Source of the DNA: Sharpea porci
GTDB lineage: Bacteria; Bacillota_I; Bacilli_A; Erysipelotrichales; Coprobacillaceae
Assembly (NCBI RefSeq): GCF_009695655.1
Contig: NZ_VUNM01000019.1
Span: 1 to 48,039, forward strand
Reading direction: 5' to 3'
Length of the DNA: 48,039 bases
Shown: positions 8,198 to 16,665 of the stretch, piece after piece
Numbering within the stretch: position 1 is the first letter of the stretch
Layout: each line of letters begins with the position of its first letter
Notes under the pieces: generated by a model
What the model was told of the DNA's origin: nothing
Seen by the model: only the letters and a program-made list of their open reading frames with translations
Databases searched by the model: none
Translations under genes and position numbers: made by a program

Positions 8198-9154
8198 TTA
8201 ATCCATACCATATTGTTTGACAACATCGGATACAGGTAAATCTTTTTCAATATTGTCAATTGTATGTGCTAATAATTCAGCAACAGATACAATGCTGAAC
8301 TTGTCCATCTGTTTTTCTTTTGGAAGTGGAATAGTGTCTGTAATAACTACTTCCTTAGCGTCACAGTCCTTAAGTCTTTCAACAGCAGGTCCTGAAAGTA
8401 CACCATGCGTACATGCGATATAGACATCCTTAGCACCCTTCTGTTTCAACATATTCACACCAGCAGTAATTGTACCAGCTGTATCAATCATGTCATCAAT
8501 TAAGATACAGTTACGACCTTCAACATCACCAATGATACCCATTACTTCAGCAACATTTGGTTTAGGTCTACGTTTATCGATAATCGCAATTGGACAATCG
8601 AAGTATTCTGACATTTGTCTAGCACGTGTAGCTCCACCATGGTCTGGTGAAACAATCGCAATATCCTCAATACCCTTATCTTTGAAATACTTACAAATAA
8701 GTGGTAAAGCCTGCATTTCATCAACAGGAATATCAAAGAAGCCCTGAATCTGTTTAGCATGTAAGTCTACAGTGACAACACGATCAACACCAGCTGTTGT
8801 CAATAAGTCAGCAACTAACTTAGAAGTAATTGGCTGTCTTGGCTTAGCTTTACGATCCTGTCTTGCATAACCGAAATATGGAATAACTGCTGTAATCGCA
8901 TGAGCAGATGCACGTTTTAATGCATCACATAATACTAAGATTTCCATTAAATTCTCAGTAACTGGATTACATGTAGACTGAATAATAAAGACATCTTTAC
9001 CACGTACTGATTCACCGATTTCTACAAGAATTTCACCATCCGCAAAGTGATGAACCTTTGAAGGTGCCACATCAACACCCAAAATATCAGCAATATCTTT
9101 CGCAAGTTTCTGACTTGCACTTAATGAGAATAAAGCAATTTTATCGTTCTTCAT
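8198..9154 (-). CDS. prs: Ribose-phosphate pyrophosphokinase (PRPP synthetase)
   Basis: Makes 5-phosphoribosyl-1-diphosphate from ribose 5-phosphate and ATP for nucleotide, NAD, His and Trp synthesis. The 318 residues match class I enzymes. Visible motifs include VIPYFGYARQDRK, the metal-binding VDLHAKQIQGFF, and the PRPP-binding loop CILIDDMIDTAGT. The ribosome site AAGGGGA precedes the ATG. The gene follows glmU by 27 bases, the conserved glmU-prs pairing of Firmicutes, and is closed by its own terminator. Confidence 0.97.
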   Translation of the reverse strand: MKNDKIALFSLSASQKLAKDIADILGVDVAPSKVHHFADGEILVEIGESVRGKDVFIIQSTCNPVTENLMEILVLCDALKRASAHAITAVIPYFGYARQDRKAKPRQPITSKLVADLLTTAGVDRVVTVDLHAKQIQGFFDIPVDEMQALPLICKYFKDKGIEDIAIVSPDHGGATRARQMSEYFDCPIAIIDKRRPKPNVAEVMGIIGDVEGRNCILIDDMIDTAGTITAGVNMLKQKGAKDVYIACTHGVLSGPAVERLKDCDAKEVVITDTIPLPKEKQMDKFSIVSVAELLAHTIDNIEKDLPVSDVVKQYGMD

Positions 9155-9181
9155 TTTATGTCCCCTTAGAATCTTATTCTA

Positions 9182-10138
9182 TTAAATTGTCTTATCTTTT
9201 AAACTTTGAAACTTTACTTCACTATGATCACTTACCTGTACATGATCAAGCTCTACAAATGGCCCAATATGACAGTGTTCACCAATCACACTTGCACCTT
9301 TAATAATTGTCCCTGGTTCAATAACAGTATTCGTACCAATTGTAACATCAGTACCAATATATGTCTGATCAGGATCAATAATCGTTACCCCATTCAATAA
9401 CCATTCATGGTTAATTCTTCTTGCTAATGTCTTTGTCGCTGCAACAAGCGCTACACGATCATTAATACCACCAACTTCATCAAAATCATCAATCTCATAA
9501 GAAGAAATAGGTAAACCTTCCTGATTCATAATTCCAATAACATCTGTTAAATAGTATTCATTTTGTGCATTATTGTTTTTTACTTGGCTGAGGGCGTTAA
9601 ATAAGGCCTGGTTATCAAAACAATATTCACCTGTGTTCATCTCTGTAATGTCTTTTTGATCTTCGGCTAGATCTTTGAATTCAACAATACCCTTAACTTG
9701 ACCATCCACATTAATAATACGTCCATAAGCAACTGATGTATCACAATGTGCTGTCATCACTGTTGCTTTGGAATTTTTTGCCTTAAAAGTCTCAATAAGA
9801 CCTTTTAAAGTAGACTTCTGTACAAGTGGTGCATCGCCATTTAAGACCAATGTCATTCCTTCTTTGTCACCAAGAACGTCCTTAGCACAAAGAACAGCAT
9901 GACCTGTACCGAGCTGCTCACGCTGGTAAACCGTCTTCACATCTTCAGGCAATAATCCTTTTACCTGCTCTGCTTCATGACCAACAACAACCACAATCTC
10001 ATCAACACCTAAATCCTTTAAGGCATCAACAACATGATTAATCATTGGTTTATAAAGCACTTCATGAACAACTTTAGGTTTATCAGACTTCATACGAGTA
10101 CCTTTACCCGCTGCTAATACAACCGCATAGATTTTCAT
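9182..10138 (-). CDS. glmU: Half-length GlmU: GlcNAc-1-P uridyltransferase lacking the acetyltransferase end
   Basis: The N-terminal nucleotidyltransferase domain is intact: LAAGKGTRMKS, QREQLGTGHAV, NGDAPL, AYGRI, MNTGEYCF and NEYYLTDV, which should make UDP-GlcNAc from UTP and GlcNAc-1-phosphate. Full GlmU has about 455 residues; this protein stops at 318, after only a few turns of the left-handed beta-helix (from about residue 255). The catalytic His and CoA-binding turns of the GlcN-1-P acetyltransferase are therefore missing. The gap to prs is 27 bases, so no remnant follows. The gene sits in the usual glmU-prs order with a good ribosome site, so it is likely functional. Either acetylation is done elsewhere or a different enzyme supplies GlcNAc-1-P. 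Confidence 0.9.
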   Translation of the reverse strand: MKIYAVVLAAGKGTRMKSDKPKVVHEVLYKPMINHVVDALKDLGVDEIVVVVGHEAEQVKGLLPEDVKTVYQREQLGTGHAVLCAKDVLGDKEGMTLVLNGDAPLVQKSTLKGLIETFKAKNSKATVMTAHCDTSVAYGRIINVDGQVKGIVEFKDLAEDQKDITEMNTGEYCFDNQALFNALSQVKNNNAQNEYYLTDVIGIMNQEGLPISSYEIDDFDEVGGINDRVALVAATKTLARRINHEWLLNGVTIIDPDQTYIGTDVTIGTNTVIEPGTIIKGASVIGEHCHIGPFVELDHVQVSDHSEVKFQSLKDKTI

Positions 10139-10263
10139 TCCATTTATATCTCCTTACGCGTACATTCTAGCAAAATTCCCATCAAAAAAAAAGCCCGTAT
10201 TTAACAATGAATTCAGCAAATATTTACGATATCTTTTAAATCCATATATTTATAATTTCAAAC

Positions 10264-10310
10264 ATACAAAAAAGCTCCCTTCTATCATTTCTTAAAGAAG
10301 AAAGCTTTTC
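10264..10310. terminator. Stem-loop between glmU and the MITE-like element
   Basis: AAAAAGCTCCCTTCT can pair imperfectly with a downstream AGAAGAAAGCTTTT around an A/T-rich loop. It resembles an intrinsic terminator but the stem has mismatches. The rest of 10144-10310 shows nothing gene-like. Confidence 0.35.
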
Positions 10311-10573
10311 CCATGATTTACATAGTGGTGCCAACAATCATAGTGTGTACACTTTTAAATAAATCCTATAGCCTCTTTGTAAGCAAGTAAAATGGAGTGT
10401 CGAAAATATTATTACTTACAAAAACTCTCTAATTCAAACAGCCGTATAAAAGAGATTTTGATGAACTATTTGTATGTTTATTGGTTCTATTTGAACTTAA
10501 GATTGTCACTTAAGGGAGGCAAGTATAATAGTAAAGCATAGGAATCTTATTAGCACCACTATGCAAATCATGG
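10311..10573. mobile_element. MITE-like element with 24-bp terminal inverted repeats
   Basis: Bases 10311-10334 and 10550-10573 form inverted repeats matching at 22 of 24 positions (outer end CCATGATTT, inner end GTGGTGC). The 263 bases they enclose carry no convincing reading frame or ribosome site. This fits a small non-autonomous transposable element or an IS with its transposase deleted. No clear target duplication is seen. Its right end lies just outside the 3' end of the MFS transporter gene. Confidence 0.6.
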
Positions 10574-10582
10574 CTATATATA

Positions 10583-11776
10583 TTAGTCCTGATATGCGTA
10601 GTCTTTATTTAATATGGCTTTCTTATTGGCAATTGCTTTATAAGCATATTCTAAGAAACCAATATTCATTAACGCAAAGAATAATAAATAGAGTGGCATA
10701 ATACCAATACCAATATATTGTTGGAGGTTACCAAAGATCATTGGCATGAATGTACTGCCCACATAGGCTGAAGCCATTTGTAGACCAATGACTGCTGCAC
10801 TATGCTTCTTGCCAAAATTCTCTGGAGCCATATGCTGGATGGCAGGATAGATTGGTCCCATACCTGTTCCAATGACTACAAAGCCAATCGCTGCCACAAT
10901 ATAATGTTCAATAGGCAACGTCACTAAGCCAATACCCATCACTTCAACAACGATACCAATACGAATCAATAACTTATCCCCTAATTTATTAGAAACGAAA
11001 CCCGAAATCAGTCTACCCAACATTAAACCAACAAAGATTAATGAGCCAAAAGAGGCAATAAGCTTAGGACTTAGTCCTTGCTTCACACCGGCAAAATAGC
11101 TTGATGTCCACAAGAAACATGTTGCTTCACCTGAACAATAGGCAAAGAAGGCAATTAATGTAGGAATAACACCAGGTATTTTCATTGCTTCTCTGATTCC
11201 TGTGCTTTCGGTGATTTCCTCTGGTGCAGCATTTGTATTCTTATTCCAGAGTGGCAAGCTGAGGATGCAGACAAGAAGAATACCAACCTGAATATAAGCT
11301 GTCCAACGATAGCCTTCATTCCATCCTGCAAGCTTTAAAGCCAAGCCCATGATCATTGGACTTATCATCGCCCCAACGCCATAGAAACAATGCAAGAAAT
11401 TCATAATGGAACCTGAATAGTTATTAGCGACATAGTGATTAATAGAGGCATCAATAGCCCCAGCACCTAAACCATAAGGTATCGCAAAGATCAATAACAT
11501 CCAGTATTGTGTAGAAATAGAGAAACCCATTAATCCAAGAATAGTGAGTAGGATTGATATAATGACAATCCACTTTGTTTGAAACTTCTTGATGATCTTA
11601 GGACTCAACAGTGCTGAGATAATTGTCATGAATGAGATGGTCATTGAGACATATCCCGCATAGGAAGATGGTACACCAAATGCATGATGCATCGCTGGCC
11701 ATCCTGAACCTAAAAGTGAATCTGGTAAACCTAGACTGATAAAAACGATATATATGACGGCAATTAATATTCCCAT
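10583..11776 (-). CDS. MFS transporter, probable sugar permease
   Basis: A 397-residue major facilitator protein with about 12 hydrophobic segments. The N-terminus (VIYIVFISLGLPDSLLGSGW) and the conserved IPYGLGAGAIDASINHYVA segment resemble sugar-type MFS proteins of the FucP/YfkF-like group. The ATG has an AAGGAG site. It is divergent from an AraC-type regulator gene across 115 bases carrying a duplicated motif, so the regulator probably controls it, most likely in response to a sugar or small organic ligand. The substrate cannot be assigned from sequence. Confidence 0.85.
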   Translation of the reverse strand: MGILIAVIYIVFISLGLPDSLLGSGWPAMHHAFGVPSSYAGYVSMTISFMTIISALLSPKIIKKFQTKWIVIISILLTILGLMGFSISTQYWMLLIFAIPYGLGAGAIDASINHYVANNYSGSIMNFLHCFYGVGAMISPMIMGLALKLAGWNEGYRWTAYIQVGILLVCILSLPLWNKNTNAAPEEITESTGIREAMKIPGVIPTLIAFFAYCSGEATCFLWTSSYFAGVKQGLSPKLIASFGSLIFVGLMLGRLISGFVSNKLGDKLLIRIGIVVEVMGIGLVTLPIEHYIVAAIGFVVIGTGMGPIYPAIQHMAPENFGKKHSAAVIGLQMASAYVGSTFMPMIFGNLQQYIGIGIMPLYLLFFALMNIGFLEYAYKAIANKKAILNKDYAYQD

Positions 11777-11805
11777 ACTATACTCCTTTTTATATAACGC
11801 TAAGA

Positions 11806-11883
11806 TTATATCGTGAAATATTGCGTAAGTAATAGGAATATTTAGCCTAATATCATCATATTTATGGTATTATATCGTCAAAT
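11806..11883. promoter_or_regulatory. Candidate AraC-type operator pair in the divergent promoter
   Basis: TTATATCGTGAAAT (11806-11819) and TTATATCGTCAAAT (11870-11883) are direct repeats matching at 13 of 14 positions, 64 bases apart. One lies beside the MFS gene start, the other immediately upstream of the regulator's ribosome site. This arrangement suits an AraC protein binding two half-sites in a loop, but that is inferred. Confidence 0.5.
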
Positions 11884-11891
11884 GATAGGAG

Positions 11892-12806
11892 ATGATGAGT
11901 GTGGCTATAACACTTTCAACAGAAAATATTGATGATAATGGTAAAGAATTATTACACTATGGGACAAAAGAATTCCCTATTGCTTTTTTTGATGATGATC
12001 TGACTAAGGTCAAAGTGCCTTGGCATTGGCATGAGGAATTTGAGATTTGTATCTTATTGGAGGGGAAAGTGGATTTTAGGGTTGCCAATCAATCTATGAA
12101 ATTGAAGGCACAGGAAGGTTATTTTATCAATAGCGGTATTCTGCATTCTGAAAAGCTGCTTTCTCCTTCAGGCCACCAACACTGCCTTATATTTAGTCCC
12201 ACACTTATCTCTCCTGCACATGATTTAATCTGGCAAACCTATATTGAGCCCTTGTTCAACAACCCACAAATACCTTTTATTCACTTACAGCCAAGTGTAC
12301 CATGGCAAAAAGATATTCTTGATATAGTTAAAAAGGCTTGGGAGATTGGTGCTTATGATCAAAAAGACTTTCCTTATCATGTCAGAGAAAGTCTAAGTAA
12401 GATATTTGTAGAATTTGTGAATCATCGGGATATGTTGGATCATGCATATCACTATACAATCAAGAACTATCAGGATGAACTACGTGTTAAGACAACACTA
12501 CGCTTTATTGAAACGCATTATACTGAGAAAATCACCATTGCACATATCGCAAAAAGCGCAGACATCAGCATTTCTACCTGTCTACGCCTTTATAAGTCCA
12601 TTCTTCATACCACACCTATTCACTACCTCATTCAATATCGACTTCAAAAGTCACTTGAATTATTGAAAGGCACAAAGATGTCTATTTCAGAAATAGCCTA
12701 TGCATGTGGTTTCAATGATCCTAGTTATTATAATAAGTGGTTCAAGAAAGAATACGGGATAACTCCAAGTACCTACATTCTAAATCTTCATCAAAATAAT
12801 GAATGA
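11892..12806 (+). CDS. AraC family transcriptional regulator with cupin sensor domain
   Basis: The N-terminal ~150 residues form a cupin-like ligand domain (VPWHWHEEFEICILLEGKVDF, then EGYFINSGILH), as in RhaS/MelR-type sugar regulators. The C-terminal ~100 residues carry the double helix-turn-helix: ITIAHIAKSADISISTCLRL and ISEIAYACGFNDPSYYNKWF. The start is uncertain: AGGAG (11887-11891) touches the ATGs at 11892 and 11895, while an in-frame GTG at 11901 has ideal 9-base spacing. It is divergent from the MFS gene, which is its likely target. The ligand is unknown. Confidence 0.88.
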   Translation: MMSVAITLSTENIDDNGKELLHYGTKEFPIAFFDDDLTKVKVPWHWHEEFEICILLEGKVDFRVANQSMKLKAQEGYFINSGILHSEKLLSPSGHQHCLIFSPTLISPAHDLIWQTYIEPLFNNPQIPFIHLQPSVPWQKDILDIVKKAWEIGAYDQKDFPYHVRESLSKIFVEFVNHRDMLDHAYHYTIKNYQDELRVKTTLRFIETHYTEKITIAHIAKSADISISTCLRLYKSILHTTPIHYLIQYRLQKSLELLKGTKMSISEIAYACGFNDPSYYNKWFKKEYGITPSTYILNLHQNNE

Positions 12807-12817
12807 TTTCCATGTTT

Positions 12818-13672
12818 CTAATCTTGATGGCTTAAGAGCTTTGTCGTACGGACAAAGTAATAGGATTCCTTAAAGTGCTTATAACCTCTATGGAGTATCT
12901 CTTCGTCATTTGTCATCCCAAAAACACAGCTTCCACTACCACTCATCAATGCCCCATCAAATCCCAGTTCCAACATTTCTTTCTTAATATTTTCAATCTC
13001 TGGGACAAAGTTAATTGAAGGTTCTTCAAGAGTATTACCTAATGTCTCAACAACCCCTTGATAGTCTTCATGAATCAACGCTGTTTTCATCTTGTTGATA
13101 TCTGGATGGAGGGCTGTGGTCATATCTAAGGCATTAAAGGAACGTTTTGTCGATACACCGCGACTTGGTTTGACAAGTAGGAAGTTGGTGTTGAAAGAGG
13201 AATGAATAAATTCGAACTGCTCCCCTTTTCCTTTGACAACAGCTAAACGGTTGTAGATACAAAATGGTATATCCGAACCAATATCCTTTGTGAGTTCAAC
13301 CATATCTTCATAGCTCATATGAAGTTTGAAGAGACGATTCATCGCCTTAATAACAGCAGCTCCATCAGCACTGCCACCTGCTAGTCCCGCTTGTGAAGGA
13401 ATATGTTTCATACAATGCATCTTTATACCCTTTGTAATGTGGTATTGGTCAATAACAGCCTGGGCAACCTTATACATGATATTGCGTTCATCAGTAGGAA
13501 TGCGTGCTGAATTGGTTGTAAGAATGATTCCTGGCTTGTCTGTGACTTCAATGGTGATGAGGTCATGTAATGTGATTGGGGCCATAATCATCTTGAGTTC
13601 ATGATAGCCATCATCACGTTCACTTACAACATCAAGTGCTAAGTTGATTTTTGCGAATGCCCTTATTTTCAT
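12818..13672 (-). CDS. ispE: 4-diphosphocytidyl-2-C-methyl-D-erythritol kinase
   Basis: A GHMP-family kinase phosphorylating CDP-ME in the MEP isoprenoid pathway. The 284 residues are the normal length. The N-terminus AFAKINLALDVVSERDDGYH and the ATP-binding glycine loop PSQAGLAGGSADGAAV are intact, as is the C-terminal MSGSGSCVFG. It overlaps the rsmA stop codon (ATGA), so translation is probably coupled. The rsmA-ispE order matches Bacillus, where a few sporulation-related genes lie between; none are present here. Confidence 0.96.
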   Translation of the reverse strand: MKIRAFAKINLALDVVSERDDGYHELKMIMAPITLHDLITIEVTDKPGIILTTNSARIPTDERNIMYKVAQAVIDQYHITKGIKMHCMKHIPSQAGLAGGSADGAAVIKAMNRLFKLHMSYEDMVELTKDIGSDIPFCIYNRLAVVKGKGEQFEFIHSSFNTNFLLVKPSRGVSTKRSFNALDMTTALHPDINKMKTALIHEDYQGVVETLGNTLEEPSINFVPEIENIKKEMLELGFDGALMSGSGSCVFGMTNDEEILHRGYKHFKESYYFVRTTKLLSHQD

Positions 13673-14484
13673 AGTCTCTTCCTTCTTTCTTCTGCTAGCT
13701 TCATGAAATCATCAATATTGAGTTCTTGTGCACGTTTTGTTGGGGGGATATGACACGTTTCAAGGATGTGCGCTGTTTCATTATGAAAGAGTGCTTTCAT
13801 ATTATTATTCATTGTCTTACGTTTTTGTTTAAAAGCAGCGTCCAATACTTCAATAAGTACAGGATCCATATTTCTCTCTTTATTGATACGTATAACCGCA
13901 CTATCAACATGGGGTGCTGGAATAAAAACAGACTTACCTACAGTCATACAATATTTGATATCACCTACATAATCTATCATATTGGATATTGGACTCTTTT
14001 CTTCTCCCGTTAGTTTTAAAGCGACTTCTTTTTGAATTAAGGCAATCATGCGATTGATTCTTGTCGGTGTTGTGAGAACTTTTTTGACGATATCGGTTGT
14101 AATATAATATGGCAAGTTTGTTACAACACATACATCGTCTTCTTCAATTGTAGAAACAACAGCTTCGAGATCGACTTTCATAAAATCTTGTAGAATGACT
14201 TTGACATTATCACATTCTAACTCATGATCTAAGACATTCTTCATTCGTTCATCAATTTCAAAGGCAATGACATGTTTAGCCTGATGGGCAAGCTCTTCCG
14301 TTAACGCACCAATGCCTGGTCCTATTTCTATGACACATGTTTCTTTTGTGATATCGGCTTGCTTCGCTATTTTGTGGATGATATTGGCATCTACAAGAAA
14401 GTTCTGTCCATATTTCTTAAGAGCATTGAGGTTATATTGATCCAGGATCGCCTGGGTATTTTTTCTTATCGCTATATTCTTCAT
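13669..14484 (-). CDS. rsmA: 16S rRNA dimethyladenosine transferase
   Basis: Dimethylates the two adjacent adenines in the 3'-terminal hairpin of 16S rRNA, using SAM (KsgA). The 271 residues are typical. Motifs: KKYGQNFLVDANIIHKIA, the SAM-binding VIEIGPGIGALTEELA, and the catalytic NLPYYITTDIV. The ATG at 14484 has no ribosome site; a consensus promoter ends 6 bases upstream, so the mRNA may be leaderless. It is coupled to ispE downstream. Confidence 0.96.
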   Translation of the reverse strand: MKNIAIRKNTQAILDQYNLNALKKYGQNFLVDANIIHKIAKQADITKETCVIEIGPGIGALTEELAHQAKHVIAFEIDERMKNVLDHELECDNVKVILQDFMKVDLEAVVSTIEEDDVCVVTNLPYYITTDIVKKVLTTPTRINRMIALIQKEVALKLTGEEKSPISNMIDYVGDIKYCMTVGKSVFIPAPHVDSAVIRINKERNMDPVLIEVLDAAFKQKRKTMNNNMKALFHNETAHILETCHIPPTKRAQELNIDDFMKLAEERRKRL

Positions 14485-14490
14485 GAGTCT

Positions 14491-14519
14491 ATTGTACTAA
14501 AAAACAACAAAAGTGTAAA
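14491..14519 (-). promoter_or_regulatory. Promoter of rsmA-ispE, apparently leaderless
   Basis: The minus strand has TTTACA (14514-14519), a 17-base spacer and TACAAT (14491-14496). Only six bases separate the -10 from the rsmA ATG, so the predicted start of transcription is the start codon itself. Confidence 0.6.
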
Positions 14520-14541
14520 AGAAAAGACGGAGAACCGTCTT
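14517..14541 (-). terminator. Terminator of the CDF transporter gene
   Basis: The minus strand has AAGACGG, a 4-base loop, CCGTCTT and then TTTCTTTT. It begins at the stop codon of the transporter gene and partly overlaps the rsmA promoter. Confidence 0.8.
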
Positions 14542-15646
14542 AATCACTGACATCGCTATCGAGCTTCATGACTATTGTATAGCCAGGGTAAGCATCTTCG
14601 ATATCTTTATAAATATGTTTGTAGAGATGATCGCGATCGATCGAGAAATCAAAGATAACATCAAGCTGAATACGTTTTTCTTCCTTGTTGACATAGAAAC
14701 CGTGGACCTGAAGAACACCCTTATGAGCCATGACAAGATGGGTGATATCAGTACGCATTTTCGCTATCTCGTTATCCTTTGTATTCAAAGCATAAACACC
14801 AATACCTGTAAGAATAACCCCTGTTTCATCATAGACTTTGGCAGCAACTTTTCTTGATAATTCATCAAGTTCATCCACCTGCATACTATCCACAACTTCA
14901 ATATGGACAGAGCCAATATAATGATTAGGTCCATAGCTATTGAGAACAAGATCATAACTTCCATAAATATCATCAAAACTATTGATGACTTTTTTGACTT
15001 TCTTAGACAAATCACTCGCAACACGTTCACCAAGAATATCACTTAATGAATCACGTAACATCTCAATAGCACTTTTGATGATAATAAGAGAAATTACTGC
15101 GCCAAGATAAGCTTCTAGGGAAATATGGAAGACTAAATAAATGACTGCCGCAACAAGTGTTGAAGCTGAAATAATTGAATCCAGTGTTGCATCTTCTCCA
15201 CTATTGATTAGTGAAGCCGAATTCATTTTCACACCAACACCTTTAACATATTTTCCTAAAATAATCTTTGTCACAACACCAACAATAATAATCACCAATG
15301 TCAATGTCGAATAATCAGGCTTGCTTGGAGAAATAATTGCCTTAATAGATTCTCTTAAAGAAGCAATACCAGCATAGAGAACAATGAAAGAAATAAGTGT
15401 TGCACTTAAATATTCCACACGACCATATCCTAATGGATGCTTCTTGTCCGGACTTTTACCTGCTAACTTCGTCCCAACAATAGTAATAATAGAACTCATC
15501 GCATCACTTAAGTTATTAATAGCATCTAATACAACAGCAATAGAATTCGCTAATAAACCAACAACAGCCTTAAAGATTGCCAATAAGACATTTGTGGCAA
15601 TACCAATAATACTTGTTTTAATAATAACAGCATTTCTATTTTCCAT
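14540..15646 (-). CDS. Cation diffusion facilitator family transporter
   Basis: A 368-residue CDF protein exporting divalent metal (Zn, Mn, Fe or Co) in exchange for protons. About six membrane segments occupy the first ~210 residues. The conserved VLDAINNLSDAMSSII, with Asp metal ligands, and KSPDKKHPLGYGRVEYLSA match the family. The hydrophilic C-terminal domain carries HIEVVDSMQVDELDELSRKV. The metal cannot be assigned. It is divergent from the NiaR-like repressor gene, so shared control of the intergenic region is possible but unusual for this repressor family. Confidence 0.9.
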   Translation of the reverse strand: MENRNAVIIKTSIIGIATNVLLAIFKAVVGLLANSIAVVLDAINNLSDAMSSIITIVGTKLAGKSPDKKHPLGYGRVEYLSATLISFIVLYAGIASLRESIKAIISPSKPDYSTLTLVIIIVGVVTKIILGKYVKGVGVKMNSASLINSGEDATLDSIISASTLVAAVIYLVFHISLEAYLGAVISLIIIKSAIEMLRDSLSDILGERVASDLSKKVKKVINSFDDIYGSYDLVLNSYGPNHYIGSVHIEVVDSMQVDELDELSRKVAAKVYDETGVILTGIGVYALNTKDNEIAKMRTDITHLVMAHKGVLQVHGFYVNKEEKRIQLDVIFDFSIDRDHLYKHIYKDIEDAYPGYTIVMKLDSDVSD

Positions 15647-15732
15647 GAAAGAACCTTCTTCCCCTTAGATTGTGCACAACCATTATAAAGCAAAATATTC
15701 ATAAGTCAACACCTAACTCCATGTCAATACAG

Positions 15733-15761
15733 TTGCATATACAACACTAAACTCCTATAAT
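15733..15761 (+). promoter_or_regulatory. Promoter of the NiaR-like gene with candidate operator
   Basis: TTGCAT (15733-15738), 17 bases, then TATAAT (15756-15761). GTTG-N6-CAAC, a small inverted repeat, overlaps the -35 and could be a repressor site. The -10 ends 5 bases before the first ATG, so the transcript may be leaderless. Confidence 0.6.
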
Positions 15762-15766
15762 GAACT

Positions 15767-16276
15767 ATGGTGATGAACATGGAAAGAAAAGAACAAGTAT
15801 TAAATGATATATCCGAAGCAACAAAACCAATTTCCGCAAAATCATTAGCGACAAAATATGGTGTAAGCAGACAGATTATTGTCGGTGATGTTGCCTTACT
15901 AAGAGCTGCTGGCTACAATATAATGGCTACACCAAGGGGCTATATTCTTGATGATGAAGGTGGTTTAAGAAAGAAGATCGCTGTTAAACATAATCGTGAT
16001 GCGATTGAAGAAGAATTGAATATTATTGTCGATCAGGGTGGTCGGATTGAAGATGTGATAGTCGAACATCCAGTCTATGGTGAGATTAAAGGCAATCTTC
16101 ATATTAGCAGTCGTTATGATGTGAAGAAGTTTATGGAGAAGCTCAATAATTCTCATGCCGCACCACTTTCAGAACTCACTGACGGTATTCATCTTCATAC
16201 TATTGTCTATGAAGATCAGGATATGATTGAACGTATTGAAAGAGAGTTAAAACGTGCTGGTTATTTATATCGCTAA
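15767..16276 (+). CDS. niaR: NiaR-type transcriptional repressor (HTH plus 3H domain)
   Basis: A 169-residue protein with an N-terminal winged HTH (ISAKSLATKYGVSRQIIVGD) and a C-terminal 3H domain with conserved His residues (NLHISSRYDV, DGIHLHTIVYED). The family senses nicotinate and represses niacin uptake or NAD synthesis genes. No such target is adjacent; the divergent neighbour is a CDF transporter. The start is ambiguous: ATG 15767 sits where transcription should begin, while ATG 15779 has a weak GGTGA ahead of it. It ends in a strong terminator. Calling it NiaR rather than another 3H-domain regulator is the less certain part. Confidence 0.85.
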   Translation: MVMNMERKEQVLNDISEATKPISAKSLATKYGVSRQIIVGDVALLRAAGYNIMATPRGYILDDEGGLRKKIAVKHNRDAIEEELNIIVDQGGRIEDVIVEHPVYGEIKGNLHISSRYDVKKFMEKLNNSHAAPLSELTDGIHLHTIVYEDQDMIERIERELKRAGYLYR

Positions 16277-16285
16277 CAAAGTAAA

Positions 16286-16327
16286 AACACCAATTATGGC
16301 TTAGGCCATAAACTGGTGTTTTTTTTC
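16286..16327 (+). terminator. Terminator of the NiaR-like gene
   Basis: AACACCA with TATGGC pairs with GCCATA and TGGTGTT in a long stem, followed by eight or more T. Ten bases separate it from the stop codon. Confidence 0.92.
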
Positions 16328-16469
16328 TTCTTATCGTTGTTATAGCGCTTATTGGCTATGAAGTTATTGGATTTAGAACAGGATGGGAAAATATTAATAA
16401 CCCCTCTCTCAATGATTTCTGTTTGATCATCTCATTGATAGATGAAATGACAGATATAGTAAGTACTGT

Positions 16470-16658
16470 TTACATATGAGAAGACTTCAATCTTGTCTTT
16501 TTAGGTAAATAATAGATACCATTATCATATTTAATCAATAAGCCTTTTTTACATCATGTAGTGGTAAGACCAGATATTGATTTATCTCCATGATAGGTAT
16601 CTGGGAAGAATATAGGTTCTCCCTCTTTATATTTTTCAGTTAATTCTTCGTACAACAT
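16470..16658 (-). pseudogene. Broken AbiEi-type antitoxin / DUF6088 fragment
   Basis: The minus-strand frame from ATG 16658 reads MLYEELTEKYKEGEPIFFPD, then meets an in-frame TGA after 34 codons. It continues in the same frame as CKKGLLIKYDNGIYYLPKKT and ends at TAA 16470-16472. This is the winged-helix N-terminus of AbiEi-like antitoxins, interrupted by one nonsense codon and missing its C-terminal domain. No AbiEii nucleotidyltransferase toxin is present. An 8-bp inverted repeat upstream (16666-16700) looks like its former operator. The remaining bases from 16328 to 16469 show nothing convincing. Confidence 0.65.
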
Positions 16659-16665
16659 ATTTCTG

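Noticed and set aside
14524-14541. A fifth ACGGTTC-like motif
   Set aside because: It is the stem of the CDF gene terminator, has no correctly spaced -10 and lacks the full ACGGTTCC.
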